Source: Pikeienuella piscinae (GTDB lineage Bacteria > Pseudomonadota > Alphaproteobacteria > Rhodobacterales > Rhodobacteraceae). From it: 64,000 nt of DNA. The stretch is from NCBI RefSeq assembly GCF_011044155.1, contig NZ_CP049056.1:4158001-4222000 (forward strand), read 5' to 3'. Positions 8,724-18,334 of the stretch are shown here, piece by piece (the first letter of the stretch is position 1; every line of letters begins with the position of its first letter). The translations under genes were made by a program, and so were the position numbers. The notes under the pieces were generated by a model. That model ran no database searches. It saw only the letters and a list, made by a program, of their open reading frames with translations, and was not told the origin of the DNA.

Positions 8724-9473
8724 TTAGTCGGGGAGATCAGTCTCCCGCCCGACGCCGCGCCGCGACAACCGTTCGACAAGGCGGTCGCGGGCTTTGGGCG
8801 GGGTCTCTGCGCCAAAGCCCGGCGCGACCCACTGGCGAAGGAAGTGCCCGGTCATGCGCAATCCGGCTCGAAGCGCGTTCGCGTCGCTCTCCTCACCCGC
8901 GAGAAAACCGGGAAGAGGCAGTAGCCTGTCGGCATAAGGCGCCCCTGCGGCGGCGCTCACCGCCTTTCCGGTGCGTGGCGAGACCCATTTCAGCCCGTCC
9001 GTCGCCCCGGTCGCGGCGCAGGCGGAAAGATCCAGCGGAAAGCCGAGTTCGGCGAGCAACATCACCTCCCACCCGATATATGCCTCCGGCCAGTCCGCGC
9101 TCACGCCGAGCCGGTCGAGAAGCCCGACCGTCGCCGCATAGAGCGCGGGATGCGGATCGCGTTCGGGAAGATAGGCGCAGAGGAGCGCGGCGACCGAACC
9201 CATCGCCGCCAGCGCGTCACCCTCCGTCATCAGAGCCGCGGCGCGCGAACGCGCCGGCTCGACCCGGTATGCGCCGAGATGTGATTCGAGCCGCGCGCGC
9301 CACTCGACGCTGAGCTGTGTTCCAGGCTGCAACGCCGGCGCCATACGGCGCGAGGAGCCGCCGCGCACCACGCCGGCGTGACGGCCGTGCGCCGCGGTCA
9401 GCACCTCGATGATGGCGGCGTCCTCGCCGTGGCGGCGGGCGGTCAGGAGAACGCCTTCGTCGCGCCAGTCCAT
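8724..9473 (-). CDS. recO: DNA repair protein RecO
   Basis: A 249-residue RecO, which helps load RecA onto SSB-coated single-stranded DNA with RecR and RecF. The N-terminal OB-fold begins MDWRDEGVLLTARRHGEDAA and continues through HAGVVRGGSSRRMAPALQPG; the C-terminal helical domain carries LDRLGVSADWPEAYIGWEVM. Only one cysteine is seen near the usual zinc-finger position, so the zinc site appears to be missing. In many alphaproteobacteria recO follows era in the pdxJ-acpS-lepB-rnc-era series; here a thioesterase, a lipoprotein gene on the other strand and DUF1491 separate them. The 163 bases upstream of the HTH-TPR start (8561-8723) hold no recognisable gene. Confidence 0.93.
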   Translation of the reverse strand: MDWRDEGVLLTARRHGEDAAIIEVLTAAHGRHAGVVRGGSSRRMAPALQPGTQLSVEWRARLESHLGAYRVEPARSRAAALMTEGDALAAMGSVAALLCAYLPERDPHPALYAATVGLLDRLGVSADWPEAYIGWEVMLLAELGFPLDLSACAATGATDGLKWVSPRTGKAVSAAAGAPYADRLLPLPGFLAGEESDANALRAGLRMTGHFLRQWVAPGFGAETPPKARDRLVERLSRRGVGRETDLPD

Positions 9474-9476
9474 CGA

Positions 9477-9902
9477 TCAGCCCTTCGGCCAGAGCACCAT
9501 CTGCGTGCAACGGAATTGCGCCATCGGGCGGCCTGTCGCCGTGGATGTCACGGCAGCGTCCCAGACCTGCGTCCGGCGGCCGAGATGGAGCGGCGTCGCC
9601 GAACAGATCGCCTTCCCCTCGCGCGCCGTCGAGAGGAAATTCGATGAGAGGTCGATCGTGGTGAATCCCGTGGCGCCGTCGGGAAGGGTTCTCAGCGCGC
9701 CGACGCCGCAACAGGTGTCGGCCAGCGTTACGACCGCGCCGGCATGAAGATACCCGTTCGGCGCGAAAAGGGCCTTACGAACATCGAGAACGCCGATCAC
9801 TTCGTCGGGCTCGGCCTTTCGCAGGCGCAGTCCGACCAGGCCCGGGAAACATCCTTCGAAGCGCGCGTTCCAGTCTATTGGTTCGCTCGTCTGCCGGCTC
9901 AT
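9477..9902 (-). CDS. PaaI-family hotdog-fold thioesterase
   Basis: A 141-residue single hotdog-domain protein. The PaaI-type active-site stretch is NGYLHAGAVVTLADTCCGVG, with the central helix after HAG, followed by TTIDLSSNFL and CSATPLHLGRRTQVWD strands. Such enzymes hydrolyse aryl- or short acyl-CoA thioesters. The usual HGG is HAG here. The stop is 3 bases from the recO start on the same strand, so the two genes are probably co-transcribed. The substrate cannot be inferred. Confidence 0.85.
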   Translation of the reverse strand: MSRQTSEPIDWNARFEGCFPGLVGLRLRKAEPDEVIGVLDVRKALFAPNGYLHAGAVVTLADTCCGVGALRTLPDGATGFTTIDLSSNFLSTAREGKAICSATPLHLGRRTQVWDAAVTSTATGRPMAQFRCTQMVLWPKG

Positions 9903-10101
9903 CTGCGTCTCCTCTCATCCCGGCGAAGAAGATGGTCCGGGCGCCGCGCACAGTCGAGGCCTTTGTCGCCATGCCGGACGCGCATGGGGCCCGTCGGCCG
10001 GTGAAATCAGGTGAAGCGCGAACTGGTCGGATGCGCTAGTATGGTCTCCGTCGCCCGAGGGCGCGTGCGCGTCCACAGGATTTGAAGAGTGGGAATCTGA
10101 C

Positions 10102-10503
10102 ATGAATCGACTTTTCTTGAGCGCCGCCGCCGGTCTGGTTCTGGGGGTCGCCGGCTGCACCGGCGACGTGCAGGAGACGTCGCCGACCGCTGCAACCACG
10201 CCCGCCGGCCCGTCGCCGCTGGCCGGGATCGCGTCGGGCGACTACAAGTCCGATCAGGTTGATGGCTGCGCCTATCTCACCGTCTCCGGCGAAGAGCCCG
10301 TTCTCTTCAACTGGAACCCGAAATGCGACGGCAGCCCCGATTTCACCTCGCGACCGCCGAAGCTGAGGGTGGAGGGCGACAAGATCTTCGTCGGGCGGCG
10401 GGACACTTCAAATTATTCGAACATTCGTCCTTCGGGCGACGGATTCATGGCGACTCAGGAGTTCCGCGGCAGAACGCTGGACGTTCAGTTCTCGCCGGAC
10501 TGA
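10102..10503 (+). CDS. Small lipoprotein of unknown function
   Basis: A 133-residue protein with a lipoprotein signal peptide: MNRLFLSAAAGLVLGVAGC, cleaved before Cys19. The mature part begins with a Ser/Thr/Pro-rich tether and then a compact domain (GDYKSDQVDGCAYLTVSG to the end) with two further cysteines at CAY and KCDG that could form a disulfide. I do not recognise the family. It is probably anchored in a cell-envelope membrane. It is monocistronic on the plus strand, with its stop 4 bases from the convergent DUF1491 gene. About 200 bases upstream (9903-10101) hold no other gene and probably its promoter. Confidence 0.7.
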   Translation: MNRLFLSAAAGLVLGVAGCTGDVQETSPTAATTPAGPSPLAGIASGDYKSDQVDGCAYLTVSGEEPVLFNWNPKCDGSPDFTSRPPKLRVEGDKIFVGRRDTSNYSNIRPSGDGFMATQEFRGRTLDVQFSPD

Positions 10504-10507
10504 GGGG

Positions 10508-10840
10508 TCAGTCCAAACCCTCTTCGGCGAGCAGCGTGCGGCCCTTCGGGTCCTCGATCTCGACGATCCAGAGGTCGGGGTCGAAATTGCGCTGGCGGGC
10601 GAGAACGGCGTCGACATCGGGCTCCGGCGCCGCTTCGGCCAGCGGCGTCCAGACGCGGTCGCCCTCTGGTCCATAGGCGCGGGTGAAGGCGGAGGCCCGC
10701 CCGTCCATCGTCGCCACCTTGACGATGACGGCGCCGGCGGTCGGGTCGCCCTTCGCGGCGAGATAGGCGGGGATCGCCGCCCTCTCCAGCCGCGCGAGAT
10801 AGGCGGCGACCCAGAATTCGGCGGTCAGGCGGGGTTTCAC
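10508..10840 (-). CDS. DUF1491 family protein
   Basis: A 110-residue alphaproteobacterial protein of unknown function, recognised from its opening PRLTAEFWVAAYLARLE, the GAVIVKV strand, the R-Y-GPEGDRVWTPL stretch and the ending WIVEIEDPKGRTLLAEE. Proteins of this family are often encoded beside era or recO in Rhodobacterales. Its start overlaps the era stop by 4 bases (ATGA), so it is translationally coupled to era and is the last gene of the pdxJ-era operon. It carries no signal peptide or membrane segment. Confidence 0.85.
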   Translation of the reverse strand: MKPRLTAEFWVAAYLARLERAAIPAYLAAKGDPTAGAVIVKVATMDGRASAFTRAYGPEGDRVWTPLAEAAPEPDVDAVLARQRNFDPDLWIVEIEDPKGRTLLAEEGLD

Positions 10841-11772
10841 TCGTCTCCGCCGGAGAAATCCAGGCCGATCGCGTCGAACCGCTCTTTCTCATCCAGCCAG
10901 CCGGGGCGGGATTTCACTTCGAGGAAGAGATGCGCGCGCCGGCCGATCAACTCCTCGATGTCCTTTCTCGCCTCGGCGCCGATCGCCTTGATCGTCTCGC
11001 CGCGTTTCCCAAGCACGATCCCCTTGTGGCCGTCGCGGATCACATAAATGATCTGCTGGATGCGGGCGGAACCGTCCTTCAACTCGCTCCAGCTCTCGGT
11101 CTCGACCGTGAGCTGATAGGGCAACTCCTGATGCAGGCGCAGCGTTAGCTTCTCGCGGGTGATTTCGGCGGCGATGGTCCGGAGCGGCAGATCGGAGATC
11201 TCGTCCTCGGGGTAGAGGAACGGGCCGACCGGCATCTCCTCGGCCAGCCATTCGCGCAGCGTTTCGACGCCGTGGCCGCGTTCGGCCGAGATCATGAACG
11301 TGGCGGCGAAATCGCGTTTCTCGTTCATCTCCGCGGTCAGCTTCAGGAGCGCAGGCGCCTTCACCCGGTCGATCTTGTTGATGATCAGGGCGACGCGCGC
11401 TTCCGGCCGATTGGCGAGTGTCTCCATGATCGCCTCGACGCCCTCGGTGATCCCGCGATGCGCTTCGATCAGCAGGCAGACGACATCGGCGTCCTCCGCC
11501 CCGGCCCATGCGGCGGCGACCATGGCGCGATCAAGCCGGCGGCGCGGGCGAAAGAGGCCGGGCGTGTCGATGAAAACGATCTGCGCGCGTCCGCCATCCG
11601 GCGCGGCGCCCATGGCGACGCCGCGGATGCGGGCGCGCGTGGTCTGCACCTTGTGGGTGACGATGGCGACCTTGGCGCCGACCATCGCGTTGAGGAGGGT
11701 GGATTTGCCGGCGTTCGGCTCGCCGATCAGGGCGACGAAGCCTGCGCGGGTCTGGGGGGCTGCGTCAGTCAT
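10837..11772 (-). CDS. era: GTPase Era
   Basis: A 311-residue ribosome-associated GTPase that binds the 3' end of 16S rRNA during 30S maturation. GTPase motifs are in order: G1 [15 protein letters not shown]2 [10 protein letters not shown]3 DTPGLF and G4 NKID. The C-terminal KH domain contains [20 protein letters not shown] followed by [11 protein letters not shown]. Length and order are normal for Era. The start overlaps the end of rnc by 8 bases and the stop overlaps the DUF1491 start by 4, so all are coupled in one operon. Confidence 0.97.
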   Translation of the reverse strand: MTDAAPQTRAGFVALIGEPNAGKSTLLNAMVGAKVAIVTHKVQTTRARIRGVAMGAAPDGGRAQIVFIDTPGLFRPRRRLDRAMVAAAWAGAEDADVVCLLIEAHRGITEGVEAIMETLANRPEARVALIINKIDRVKAPALLKLTAEMNEKRDFAATFMISAERGHGVETLREWLAEEMPVGPFLYPEDEISDLPLRTIAAEITREKLTLRLHQELPYQLTVETESWSELKDGSARIQQIIYVIRDGHKGIVLGKRGETIKAIGAEARKDIEELIGRRAHLFLEVKSRPGWLDEKERFDAIGLDFSGGDE

Positions 11773-12451
11773 CGATCTCTCCGATCAAGTGGAGCAGGCG
11801 ATACGCCGCCTGCTGCTCGGCGGCGCGTTTCGAGGTCGCCTGCGCCATCGCGGCGCCGCCATTCTCCAGCGTCACCTCCACCGTGAAAAGCGGCGCGTGA
11901 TCCGGGCCTTCGCGCCCGGTGACCTGATAGCGCGGCGGGCGCATCCCCCGGCCCTGCGCCCATTCCTGCAACCATGTCTTGGGATCGCGCGGGGCCTCGT
12001 CTCCCTGCGCCTCAATCCGTACGGTCCAGAAACGGAGGATCGCCGCGCGCGCCGCCTCCAGCCCAGCGTCCAGATAGATCGCCGCGATCACCGCCTCCAT
12101 CGCATCGCCGAGGATCGCGGTCTTGCGCCGCACCCCGCTGCGGCTCTCGGCCTTGCCGAGGCGCAGCCAGCCGTCGACGCCGATCTCGCGGGCCACCGCG
12201 GCGCAAGTCTCCTTGCGCACCAGCTCGTTGAATCGCGGCGCAAGTTCTCCTTCCGTCGCCTCGGGGTAGCGTTCCGCCAACGCTTCTGCGATGACCAGCC
12301 CAAGCACGCGGTCGCCGAGAAACTCCAGACGCTGGTTATGCGGCCGCGAGGGGCTGGCGGCGGAACTGTGCGTCAGCGCCTCGTCCAGGAGCGCCGGCCG
12401 GTCGAACCGATGGCCGAGCCGGGCCTCGGCCGCATTTTCGTCAGCGGCCAA
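11765..12451 (-). CDS. rnc: Ribonuclease III
   Basis: A 228-residue double-strand-specific endoribonuclease acting in rRNA and mRNA processing. The catalytic signature [18 protein letters not shown] is near residue 42 and supplies the conserved acidic residues; the second catalytic segment is [16 protein letters not shown]. The C-terminal double-stranded RNA-binding domain begins [12 protein letters not shown] and ends [18 protein letters not shown]. It sits between lepB (6 bases upstream) and era (8-base overlap), the standard arrangement. Confidence 0.97.
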   Translation of the reverse strand: MAADENAAEARLGHRFDRPALLDEALTHSSAASPSRPHNQRLEFLGDRVLGLVIAEALAERYPEATEGELAPRFNELVRKETCAAVAREIGVDGWLRLGKAESRSGVRRKTAILGDAMEAVIAAIYLDAGLEAARAAILRFWTVRIEAQGDEAPRDPKTWLQEWAQGRGMRPPRYQVTGREGPDHAPLFTVEVTLENGGAAMAQATSKRAAEQQAAYRLLHLIGEIDD

Positions 12452-12457
12452 GCGCGC

Positions 12458-13228
12458 TCACCTTATGATGGTCAGGAGCCGGCCCCAGCGCCAGTTCCAG
12501 ATTTCGTAGAATGGCCCGTCGGAGGAGACCGCGATCACCTCCGCGCGGCCCACCAGATTCTCGAACGGCACGAATCCGACGCCCTGCCGGCTGTCGTTCG
12601 AATTGTCGCGGTTGTCGCCCATGAAGAAATACTGCCCTTCGGGGACCGTGAAGACGCGGGTGTTGTCGGTGGCCGACGAAAGGTTGCCGTCGGCGTTGAG
12701 TACGGAGTGGGTGACGCCGTTGGGCAGCGTCTCAAGCCATTCCTCCTTCACGCAGCGAACGTCCCCGTCGATCACCGGCTTGTCGATGCAGCGGGTGCGC
12801 ATCGGATCGATATTCTCGATGAAATCGCCGTCCCGCACCATCTCCACCGGCTCGCCATTGATCTGCAGGACGCCGCCCTTCACCTGCACCGTGTCGCCGG
12901 GAAGGCCGACCAGACGCTTAATGAAATCCTCGCCGTTGCGCGGATGCTTGAAGACGATGACGTCGCCGCGCTCGGGCTGGCTGGCGAAGATGCGTCCGTC
13001 GAACGGACCGAGCGACCAGGGGAAGGAGTGCTTGGAATAGCCGTAGGCGTATTTCGAGATGAAGAGATAGTCGCCGATCAGCAGCGTCGGCTTCATCGAG
13101 CCGGAGGGAATCCAGAATGGCTGAAAGAGGAAGGTGCGAAAGACGATGGCGATGAGGATCGCCCAGACGATGGTGCGGATTGTCTCGCCAATCCCGTCCT
13201 TCTGTTTGCCGTGTTTGGATTTGGCCAT
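12458..13228 (-). CDS. lepB: Signal peptidase I
   Basis: A 256-residue membrane serine protease that removes signal peptides of secreted proteins. One N-terminal transmembrane segment (about residues 17-36) precedes the catalytic motif PSGSMKPTLLIGD, with Ser44 as nucleophile. The general-base Lys104 lies in DFIKRLVGLPGD. The conserved box MGDNRDNSNDSR is towards the C-terminus. The cationic N-terminus (MAKSKHGKQK) is cytoplasmic. It lies 69 bases downstream of acpS and 6 bases before rnc in the conserved operon. Confidence 0.97.
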   Translation of the reverse strand: MAKSKHGKQKDGIGETIRTIVWAILIAIVFRTFLFQPFWIPSGSMKPTLLIGDYLFISKYAYGYSKHSFPWSLGPFDGRIFASQPERGDVIVFKHPRNGEDFIKRLVGLPGDTVQVKGGVLQINGEPVEMVRDGDFIENIDPMRTRCIDKPVIDGDVRCVKEEWLETLPNGVTHSVLNADGNLSSATDNTRVFTVPEGQYFFMGDNRDNSNDSRQGVGFVPFENLVGRAEVIAVSSDGPFYEIWNWRWGRLLTIIR

Positions 13229-13297
13229 CTTCCGCTCCGATTTGAGGCGTCGCTTGTGGCGGGGGCGAGGGGGCGAGTCAAGTTGACGAAACCGCGC

Positions 13298-13705
13298 TCA
13301 GCCGCTCAAGGAGGGCAGCGCCTCGATCACCACGAAAGCCTGGGCGTAGGGATGATCGTCGGTGATGGTGACGTGAATCGAAGGCGCGTGGCCAGGCGGA
13401 ATCAGGGCCGCCAATCGCGCCGCCGCGCCGCCGGTGAGCGCCATGGTGGGTTGGCCGGAGGCGAGATTCACGACGCCCATCTCGGACCACGCGACCCCCA
13501 TCCGCAGCCCGGTGCCGAGCGCTTTCGAGCAGGCTTCCTTTGCGGCCCAGCGCTTGGCGTAGCTGGCGGCGCGGGCGCGGCGCCGTTCGGATTTCGCTTG
13601 CTCTATTTCGGTGAAGACGCGCTTGACGAAGCGCTCGCCGAACCGGTCCAGCGTCTTCTCGATCCGTCTGATATCCGCGAGGTCGGAGCCGATGCCGACG
13701 ATCAT
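13298..13705 (-). CDS. acpS: Holo-[acyl-carrier-protein] synthase
   Basis: A 135-residue phosphopantetheinyl transferase that converts apo-ACP to holo-ACP for fatty acid synthesis. The N-terminal motif [14 protein letters not shown] supplies the magnesium-binding Asp; the second motif [15 protein letters not shown] supplies the conserved Glu and Lys. The frame stays open upstream, but ATG 13705 gives the normal AcpS start MIVGIGSD and overlaps the stop of the LysE gene by 4 bases. Confidence 0.95.
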   Translation of the reverse strand: MIVGIGSDLADIRRIEKTLDRFGERFVKRVFTEIEQAKSERRRARAASYAKRWAAKEACSKALGTGLRMGVAWSEMGVVNLASGQPTMALTGGAAARLAALIPPGHAPSIHVTITDDHPYAQAFVVIEALPSLSG

Positions 13706-14334
13706 GGCGATTCCGCCCGCCACGTGAGGAGCCGAAGCCCGGCGAGGCAGAAGAGCGCCGCCGCCGCGCCCTCGACCCAGCGCCGCGCGGCGGCGTAGAC
13801 CCGCCGCGCCGTCGGGCGGGCGAAGAGCGCGGAATAGCCGAGATAAGCGACAAGGCCGAGCGCGGAGCAAAGCGCCCATATCAGCCAGACATCCGCCGCG
13901 CCGGTGTCCGGTCGAACCCCGAGCGCGATCACCGCGCCCCAGGCGAGCAGCGCCTTGGGGTTGACGCCGTTGAGCGTCGCGCCGCGCAGGAACAGGCGGC
14001 CGCTTGGTCGGGCCGGCGCCGCGTCCGGCGCGTCCTCGGCCGGTTTGAGCGCGCGCCGCGCCGCGCCCCAGGCCAGCCAGAGGAGGAAGAGCCCGCCGCC
14101 GACCTTCAACGCCAGCAACGCGGGCGCGAAGGCGGTGAGGACCGGGCCGAATCCGGCCGCCGCCAGCGCGCCCCAACCGGCGAGGCTGAGGCCGAGACCG
14201 GCCGAGAGCGCCGCCGCCGCCCGCCCGCCGGAGGCCATCGCCGTCTTCGCCACCGTCAACGTCGCCGGGCCCGGCGCGGCGGCGAGCGCGAAGAAGGCCA
14301 GCGCGGGGGCGATGAGGAAGCTGAAATCGCTCAC
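13702..14334 (-). CDS. LysE/RhtB-family translocator
   Basis: A 210-residue inner-membrane exporter with about six hydrophobic segments. The family hallmarks are the N-terminal [20 protein letters not shown] and the [18 protein letters not shown] segment. Members export amino acids or homoserine lactones; the substrate here is not clear. It is inserted between pdxJ and acpS, overlapping both by 4 bases, so it is fully embedded in the pdxJ-era operon, which is not its usual content. Confidence 0.88.
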   Translation of the reverse strand: MSDFSFLIAPALAFFALAAAPGPATLTVAKTAMASGGRAAAALSAGLGLSLAGWGALAAAGFGPVLTAFAPALLALKVGGGLFLLWLAWGAARRALKPAEDAPDAAPARPSGRLFLRGATLNGVNPKALLAWGAVIALGVRPDTGAADVWLIWALCSALGLVAYLGYSALFARPTARRVYAAARRWVEGAAAALFCLAGLRLLTWRAESP

Positions 14335-15110
14335 GCCGCGCCCGTCCCGAAAGCGTCGCGCCGGGCGCGGTCCATGATTTCGCGCATCCGGCGAATCGCG
14401 CTGTCGAGGCCGGAGAAGATCGCCTCGCCGATGAGGAAATGGCCGATATTCAGCTCCATCACCTCAGGCAAGGCGGCGACGGGCGAGGCGGTGTCATAGG
14501 TCAGCCCGTGCCCGGCGTGAACCTCGAGGCCGAGCTCATGGGCGAAGGTCGCCATCTCCCGCAGCCGCTCAAGCTCTGTGTCGCGGTCCGCGATGCGGTT
14601 TTCGGCATGAGCGTCGCAATACGCGCCTGTGTGGAGTTCGATCACCGGTGCGCCGATCCGCGCCGCCGCCTCGATCTGCGGCTTGTCGGCGGCGATGAAG
14701 ATCGAGACGCGGCAACCGGCGTCGCGCAAGGGCGCGATGAAATGCGCGAGACGGTTTTCCTCACGCGCGACTTCAAGGCCGCCCTCGGTGGTGCGCTCCT
14801 CCCGCTTTTCCGGCACGATGCAGACAGCGTGCGGCTTGTGGCGGAGCGCGATCGCCTGCATCTCGTCGGTCGCCGCCATCTCGAAATTCAGCGGAATGTC
14901 GATCGCCGCCATGATCGCCTCGATATCGGCGTCCATGATGTGGCGGCGGTCCTCCCGCAGATGCGCAGTGATGCCGTCGGCGCCCGCGGCTTCCGCGATG
15001 CGCGCGGCGCGCACGGGTTCGGGCGTGGCGCCCCCGCGGGCGTTCCGGATCGTGGCGACATGGTCGATATTGACGCCGAGGCGCAGGCGGCCGAGAGGGG
15101 GGTGCGGCAT
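14331..15110 (-). CDS. pdxJ: Pyridoxine 5'-phosphate synthase
   Basis: A 259-residue TIM-barrel enzyme that condenses 3-amino-2-oxopropyl phosphate with 1-deoxyxylulose 5-phosphate in the DXP-dependent vitamin B6 pathway. Recognised by [17 protein letters not shown] at the N-terminus, [39 protein letters not shown] and the ending [14 protein letters not shown]. It is the first gene of the minus-strand pdxJ-lysE-acpS-lepB-rnc-era-DUF1491 unit, so the promoter should lie in 15111-15291, shared with the divergent cyclase-like gene. Confidence 0.97.
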   Translation of the reverse strand: MPHPPLGRLRLGVNIDHVATIRNARGGATPEPVRAARIAEAAGADGITAHLREDRRHIMDADIEAIMAAIDIPLNFEMAATDEMQAIALRHKPHAVCIVPEKREERTTEGGLEVAREENRLAHFIAPLRDAGCRVSIFIAADKPQIEAAARIGAPVIELHTGAYCDAHAENRIADRDTELERLREMATFAHELGLEVHAGHGLTYDTASPVAALPEVMELNIGHFLIGEAIFSGLDSAIRRMREIMDRARRDAFGTGAA

Positions 15111-15291
15111 TCTTTCGCTCCTTTTCCGGCGCAGTCTAGGTCACGGCTTCGCAGGTCCGCAACAGGATGCGATGCGGGCCGGGCCGGCGCGGGCGCTTCG
15201 GTGTCGCGCCTCTCGCATCGCGGCCGCGCGCGGCCTGTCCGCACTTGGCGCCGCTTGACGTAATGACCGGCACGCCGGATCTTCATACGCC

Positions 15292-17106
15292 ATGGACAGA
15301 TCTGACGCCGTCGCCCGAATCCGCGCCCTCGCGGTCGAAGGCGAATTGCTGGCCGCAGTGGACCTCGCCCGCGCCGCCGCGCCCGAGGCCGCTGACGAGG
15401 GTGAGCGCCGCGCGATCCGGACCGAGGAGGTGATCGTCCTCGCCCGCATGGCTTCGCTGGAGGAAGCGCGCGAGAAATACGAGGAATACGGTCTCGCTAC
15501 TGGCGACGGGCTTGCGCGTTCGCTCCGCGCGCGGCTTCTGAAGGATGTCGGCTTCGAGGCGGAGGACGAGGGCGCGAGCGCCCGCCTCATGCGCGAGAGC
15601 CGCGATCTCTATCTCGATATCACGTTCGGGCATGACCCGGACGGGCCGGCGCCGAATCGCGAGCAATACGAGTATAACGCGATCAACGCGATCACGCTTT
15701 CGCGGCTGATCGGCGACATGGGCCCGGTGGCGGAACCCGTGGAGCGGTTGGGGCGCGGCCGCCCGGAAGACACCTACTGGAGCTGGGCGACGCGGGCGGA
15801 GTATCTGCTCGCCACCGGCGCGCCGGCGACGGCGGTGGGCGATGCGCTTGGCGAGGCGGTCGCGCGACCCGGCGCGGGCGTCGGGCCGCGCGCCACGACG
15901 CTAAGACAGCTCACCCGAATCGCGCCGGACCATCCGGCGCTGGATATTCTGCGGCCCGGACCCGCGCTCCACCACGCTGGCCACATGATCGCGCCGAAGG
16001 GCGCGCGCCACGGCCGCATTCTCGCGTCGAACGAGGCCGAACTGACGCGGCGGATCGGCGAGAAGCTGACCGAAATTGGGCCTTCAGCCGTTTTCGGCTC
16101 GCTCGCCTCGGGCGCCGACGTCATCGTCACCGAATGGGCGTTGGCGAACGGTCGGGACGCGCATGTCTATCTCCCGTTCGCGAAGAAGGCCTTCTTCGCC
16201 GCTTCGATCCGCCCGGCCGGCGCTGCGTGGGAGGAGCGAGCGCGCGCCTGTCTCAGGCATCCGCGCTGCCGACTCATCGAATTGACGGCGGAGCAGCCGG
16301 TGCCCGGCGACGATCATGCGTTCAACGCGGTCTCGCGGTTCGCGATGGGCGCCGCGATCCTGCGAGCGGAGCGCGCGTTTGGCCCTGCGGAGCAGCTTCT
16401 GGTCTGGGACGGGACGCCGGCGACAGGCCCGGCCGGCGCGGCGGCGGACGGCGAGATGTGGCGGCGAACCGGGCGTGCGCAGCACATCGTGAACGTCTCC
16501 GATCTCGGCACCCGCCCGCCTGCGCCGCCGTCGCGAGACGCGGCCAGCCCAAATCGCGCCGCCCGCGCGCTGGTTTTTGGCGACGTTAAAAACTTCTCAA
16601 AGCTGAACGAGGCCCGTCTTCCCGAATTCGTCGCCGTTGTCATGGGTGCGGTGCGCGCCGCGCTCGACGACGCGGCGGCGCGGGCCGGGGCGGCCGTCTT
16701 CGTCAACACCTGGGGCGACGGTGTCTTCGCGGTTTTCAACACGGCGGCGGCGGCGGCGGTGTTCGCGCTCGCCCTCCAGGATCGGATGCGCGCGCTCGAT
16801 CTCGCGGGTCATGGGCTGCCGCCCGATCTGGCGATTCGGCTCGGGTTGCATTTCGGCATGGTCTATCCTCTGGCCGAGCCGGTGACCGGCGCCGACAACT
16901 ATTTTGGCGAGGCAGTCGCCCGCGCTGCGCGGATCGAGCCGATCACCCGCGCCGGCCGCATCTTCGTCACAGAGGAGTTCGCCGCCGAACTCGCGCTTGA
17001 TCGCGAAAGTCCCGCCCATCCCGAATATGTCGGCGAGGTCGATGCGGCGAAGAAATACGGCAGGTTCAGGCTCTACCGTATCCGTTGGCGACGCGGCGCC
17101 GGATGA
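15292..17106 (+). CDS. TPR / SLOG-like / class III nucleotidyl cyclase-like protein
   Basis: A 604-residue three-part protein. Residues 1-220 are helical and TPR-like, resembling the repeat region of DUF4071-type proteins. Residues about 225-395 look like a Rossmann SLOG-type nucleotide-binding domain, with AVFGSLASGADVIVTEWAL followed by HVYLPFAKKAF. Residues 425-598 align with class III adenylyl/guanylyl cyclases. The metal-binding Asp431 (FGDVKNFSKL) and Asp476 (WGDGVFAVF) are present and so is Arg547 in YFGEAVARAARIE. The base-contacting Lys position is Asn472 and the transition-state Asn is Ala543, so classical cyclase activity is doubtful. It has no membrane segment. It is probably a cytoplasmic nucleotide sensor or signal-producing protein, perhaps with altered product. 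It is followed by ftsY after 92 bases. Confidence 0.7.
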   Translation: MDRSDAVARIRALAVEGELLAAVDLARAAAPEAADEGERRAIRTEEVIVLARMASLEEAREKYEEYGLATGDGLARSLRARLLKDVGFEAEDEGASARLMRESRDLYLDITFGHDPDGPAPNREQYEYNAINAITLSRLIGDMGPVAEPVERLGRGRPEDTYWSWATRAEYLLATGAPATAVGDALGEAVARPGAGVGPRATTLRQLTRIAPDHPALDILRPGPALHHAGHMIAPKGARHGRILASNEAELTRRIGEKLTEIGPSAVFGSLASGADVIVTEWALANGRDAHVYLPFAKKAFFAASIRPAGAAWEERARACLRHPRCRLIELTAEQPVPGDDHAFNAVSRFAMGAAILRAERAFGPAEQLLVWDGTPATGPAGAAADGEMWRRTGRAQHIVNVSDLGTRPPAPPSRDAASPNRAARALVFGDVKNFSKLNEARLPEFVAVVMGAVRAALDDAAARAGAAVFVNTWGDGVFAVFNTAAAAAVFALALQDRMRALDLAGHGLPPDLAIRLGLHFGMVYPLAEPVTGADNYFGEAVARAARIEPITRAGRIFVTEEFAAELALDRESPAHPEYVGEVDAAKKYGRFRLYRIRWRRGAG

Positions 17107-17198
17107 GCCGGGCGCCGGCGTCCGCGCCCGGTGGTCAAGCTTTGAGCGAGACGCTATCAGGGGCCATCGACCCGATGGATGGAGGCGTTGGCCCGCCG

Positions 17199-18242
17199 AT
17201 GAGTTTCTTTTCCAAGCTGAAGGCCCGGCTGAGGAAGTCCTCCTCGAAGCTTGACGAGGGGGTGGAGACGCTGATCGCCGCCGACCCCCCTGCGCCGGCC
17301 GCCGTCGAATCGGCGTCAAAGACGGTACCCGAACCCAACGCGCCAAGACCCGGCCTCGCGGCGCGTCTTGCGGGGGCTGTTTCCGGACGCGGGGCCGAGC
17401 ATGGCCGCGTGCTCGACGACGCGATGCTGAACGAGTTGGAGGAGCTTCTGATTTCGGCGGACATGGGCGTCGAGACGGCGATGCGCGTCGCCGCCGCGAT
17501 GGCCGAGGGCCGCTTTGGAAAGCGGCTCGACGCGACGGAGATCAAGTCGGCGCTGGCGGCGGAGGTCGCGCGCATCCTCGCGCCTGTGGCCCGGCCGCTG
17601 CCGCTCTACGGGAAAAAGCCGCAGGTCGTGCTGGTTGTCGGTGTGAACGGTTCCGGCAAGACGACGACGATCGGAAAGCTCGCCAGCCAACTCAAGGGCG
17701 CGGGAAAATCCGTGGTGATCGCCGCCGGCGACACGTTCCGCGCGGCGGCGGTCGAGCAGTTGCAGATCTGGGGGGACCGGGCCGGCGTGCCGGTGATGGT
17801 CGCGCCCGAAGGGTCCGACCCCGCCTCGCTCGCGTTCGAGGCGATGGGGCGGGCGGAACGCGACGCGGCGGATATTCTGCTGATCGACACGGCCGGGCGG
17901 CTGCAGAATCGCGCCGACCTCATGGCTGAGTTGGAGAAGATCGTCCGCGTGATCCGAAAAAAGGATCCGGAGGCGCCGCATAACACGCTGCTCGTCCTCG
18001 ACGCAACGACCGGACAGAACGCGCTTTCACAGGTCGATATCTTCCGGCGGATCGCCGCGGTCTCCGGTCTCGTGATGACCAAGCTTGATGGCACCGCGAA
18101 AGGAGGCGTGCTGGTCGCGCTGGCGGATCGCTTTGGTCTGCCGATCCATGCCATCGGTGTCGGTGAGCAGATCGACGACCTCGCGCCCTTCGATCCGGAG
18201 GAGTTTGCGGCGGCGCTGACCGGCCTCGATTCACGAATGTAA
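17199..18242 (+). CDS. ftsY: Signal recognition particle receptor FtsY
   Basis: A 347-residue SRP receptor GTPase that docks ribosome-nascent chain complexes at the membrane. The NG domain carries VVGVNGSGKTTTIGKLASQL (P-loop), AAGDTFRAAAVEQLQIW, LIDTAGRLQNR, VLDATTGQNA and MTKLDGTAKGG. The acidic N-terminal A region is short. An in-frame start lies at 17175 and a longer extension reaches 17085 inside the previous gene. I chose ATG 17199 because GGAGG sits about 11 bases upstream and the protein then begins with the amphipathic MSFFSKLKARLRKS. Confidence 0.95.
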   Translation: MSFFSKLKARLRKSSSKLDEGVETLIAADPPAPAAVESASKTVPEPNAPRPGLAARLAGAVSGRGAEHGRVLDDAMLNELEELLISADMGVETAMRVAAAMAEGRFGKRLDATEIKSALAAEVARILAPVARPLPLYGKKPQVVLVVGVNGSGKTTTIGKLASQLKGAGKSVVIAAGDTFRAAAVEQLQIWGDRAGVPVMVAPEGSDPASLAFEAMGRAERDAADILLIDTAGRLQNRADLMAELEKIVRVIRKKDPEAPHNTLLVLDATTGQNALSQVDIFRRIAAVSGLVMTKLDGTAKGGVLVALADRFGLPIHAIGVGEQIDDLAPFDPEEFAAALTGLDSRM

Positions 18243-18334
18243 GAAATATCACGTTACTTTCTCCTCAAATACGCCATAATGCGGGGGCTAGCTGATGTGG
18301 TGGCTGGCATGTGAAGTGTTGTGGAGTTGGGGCT

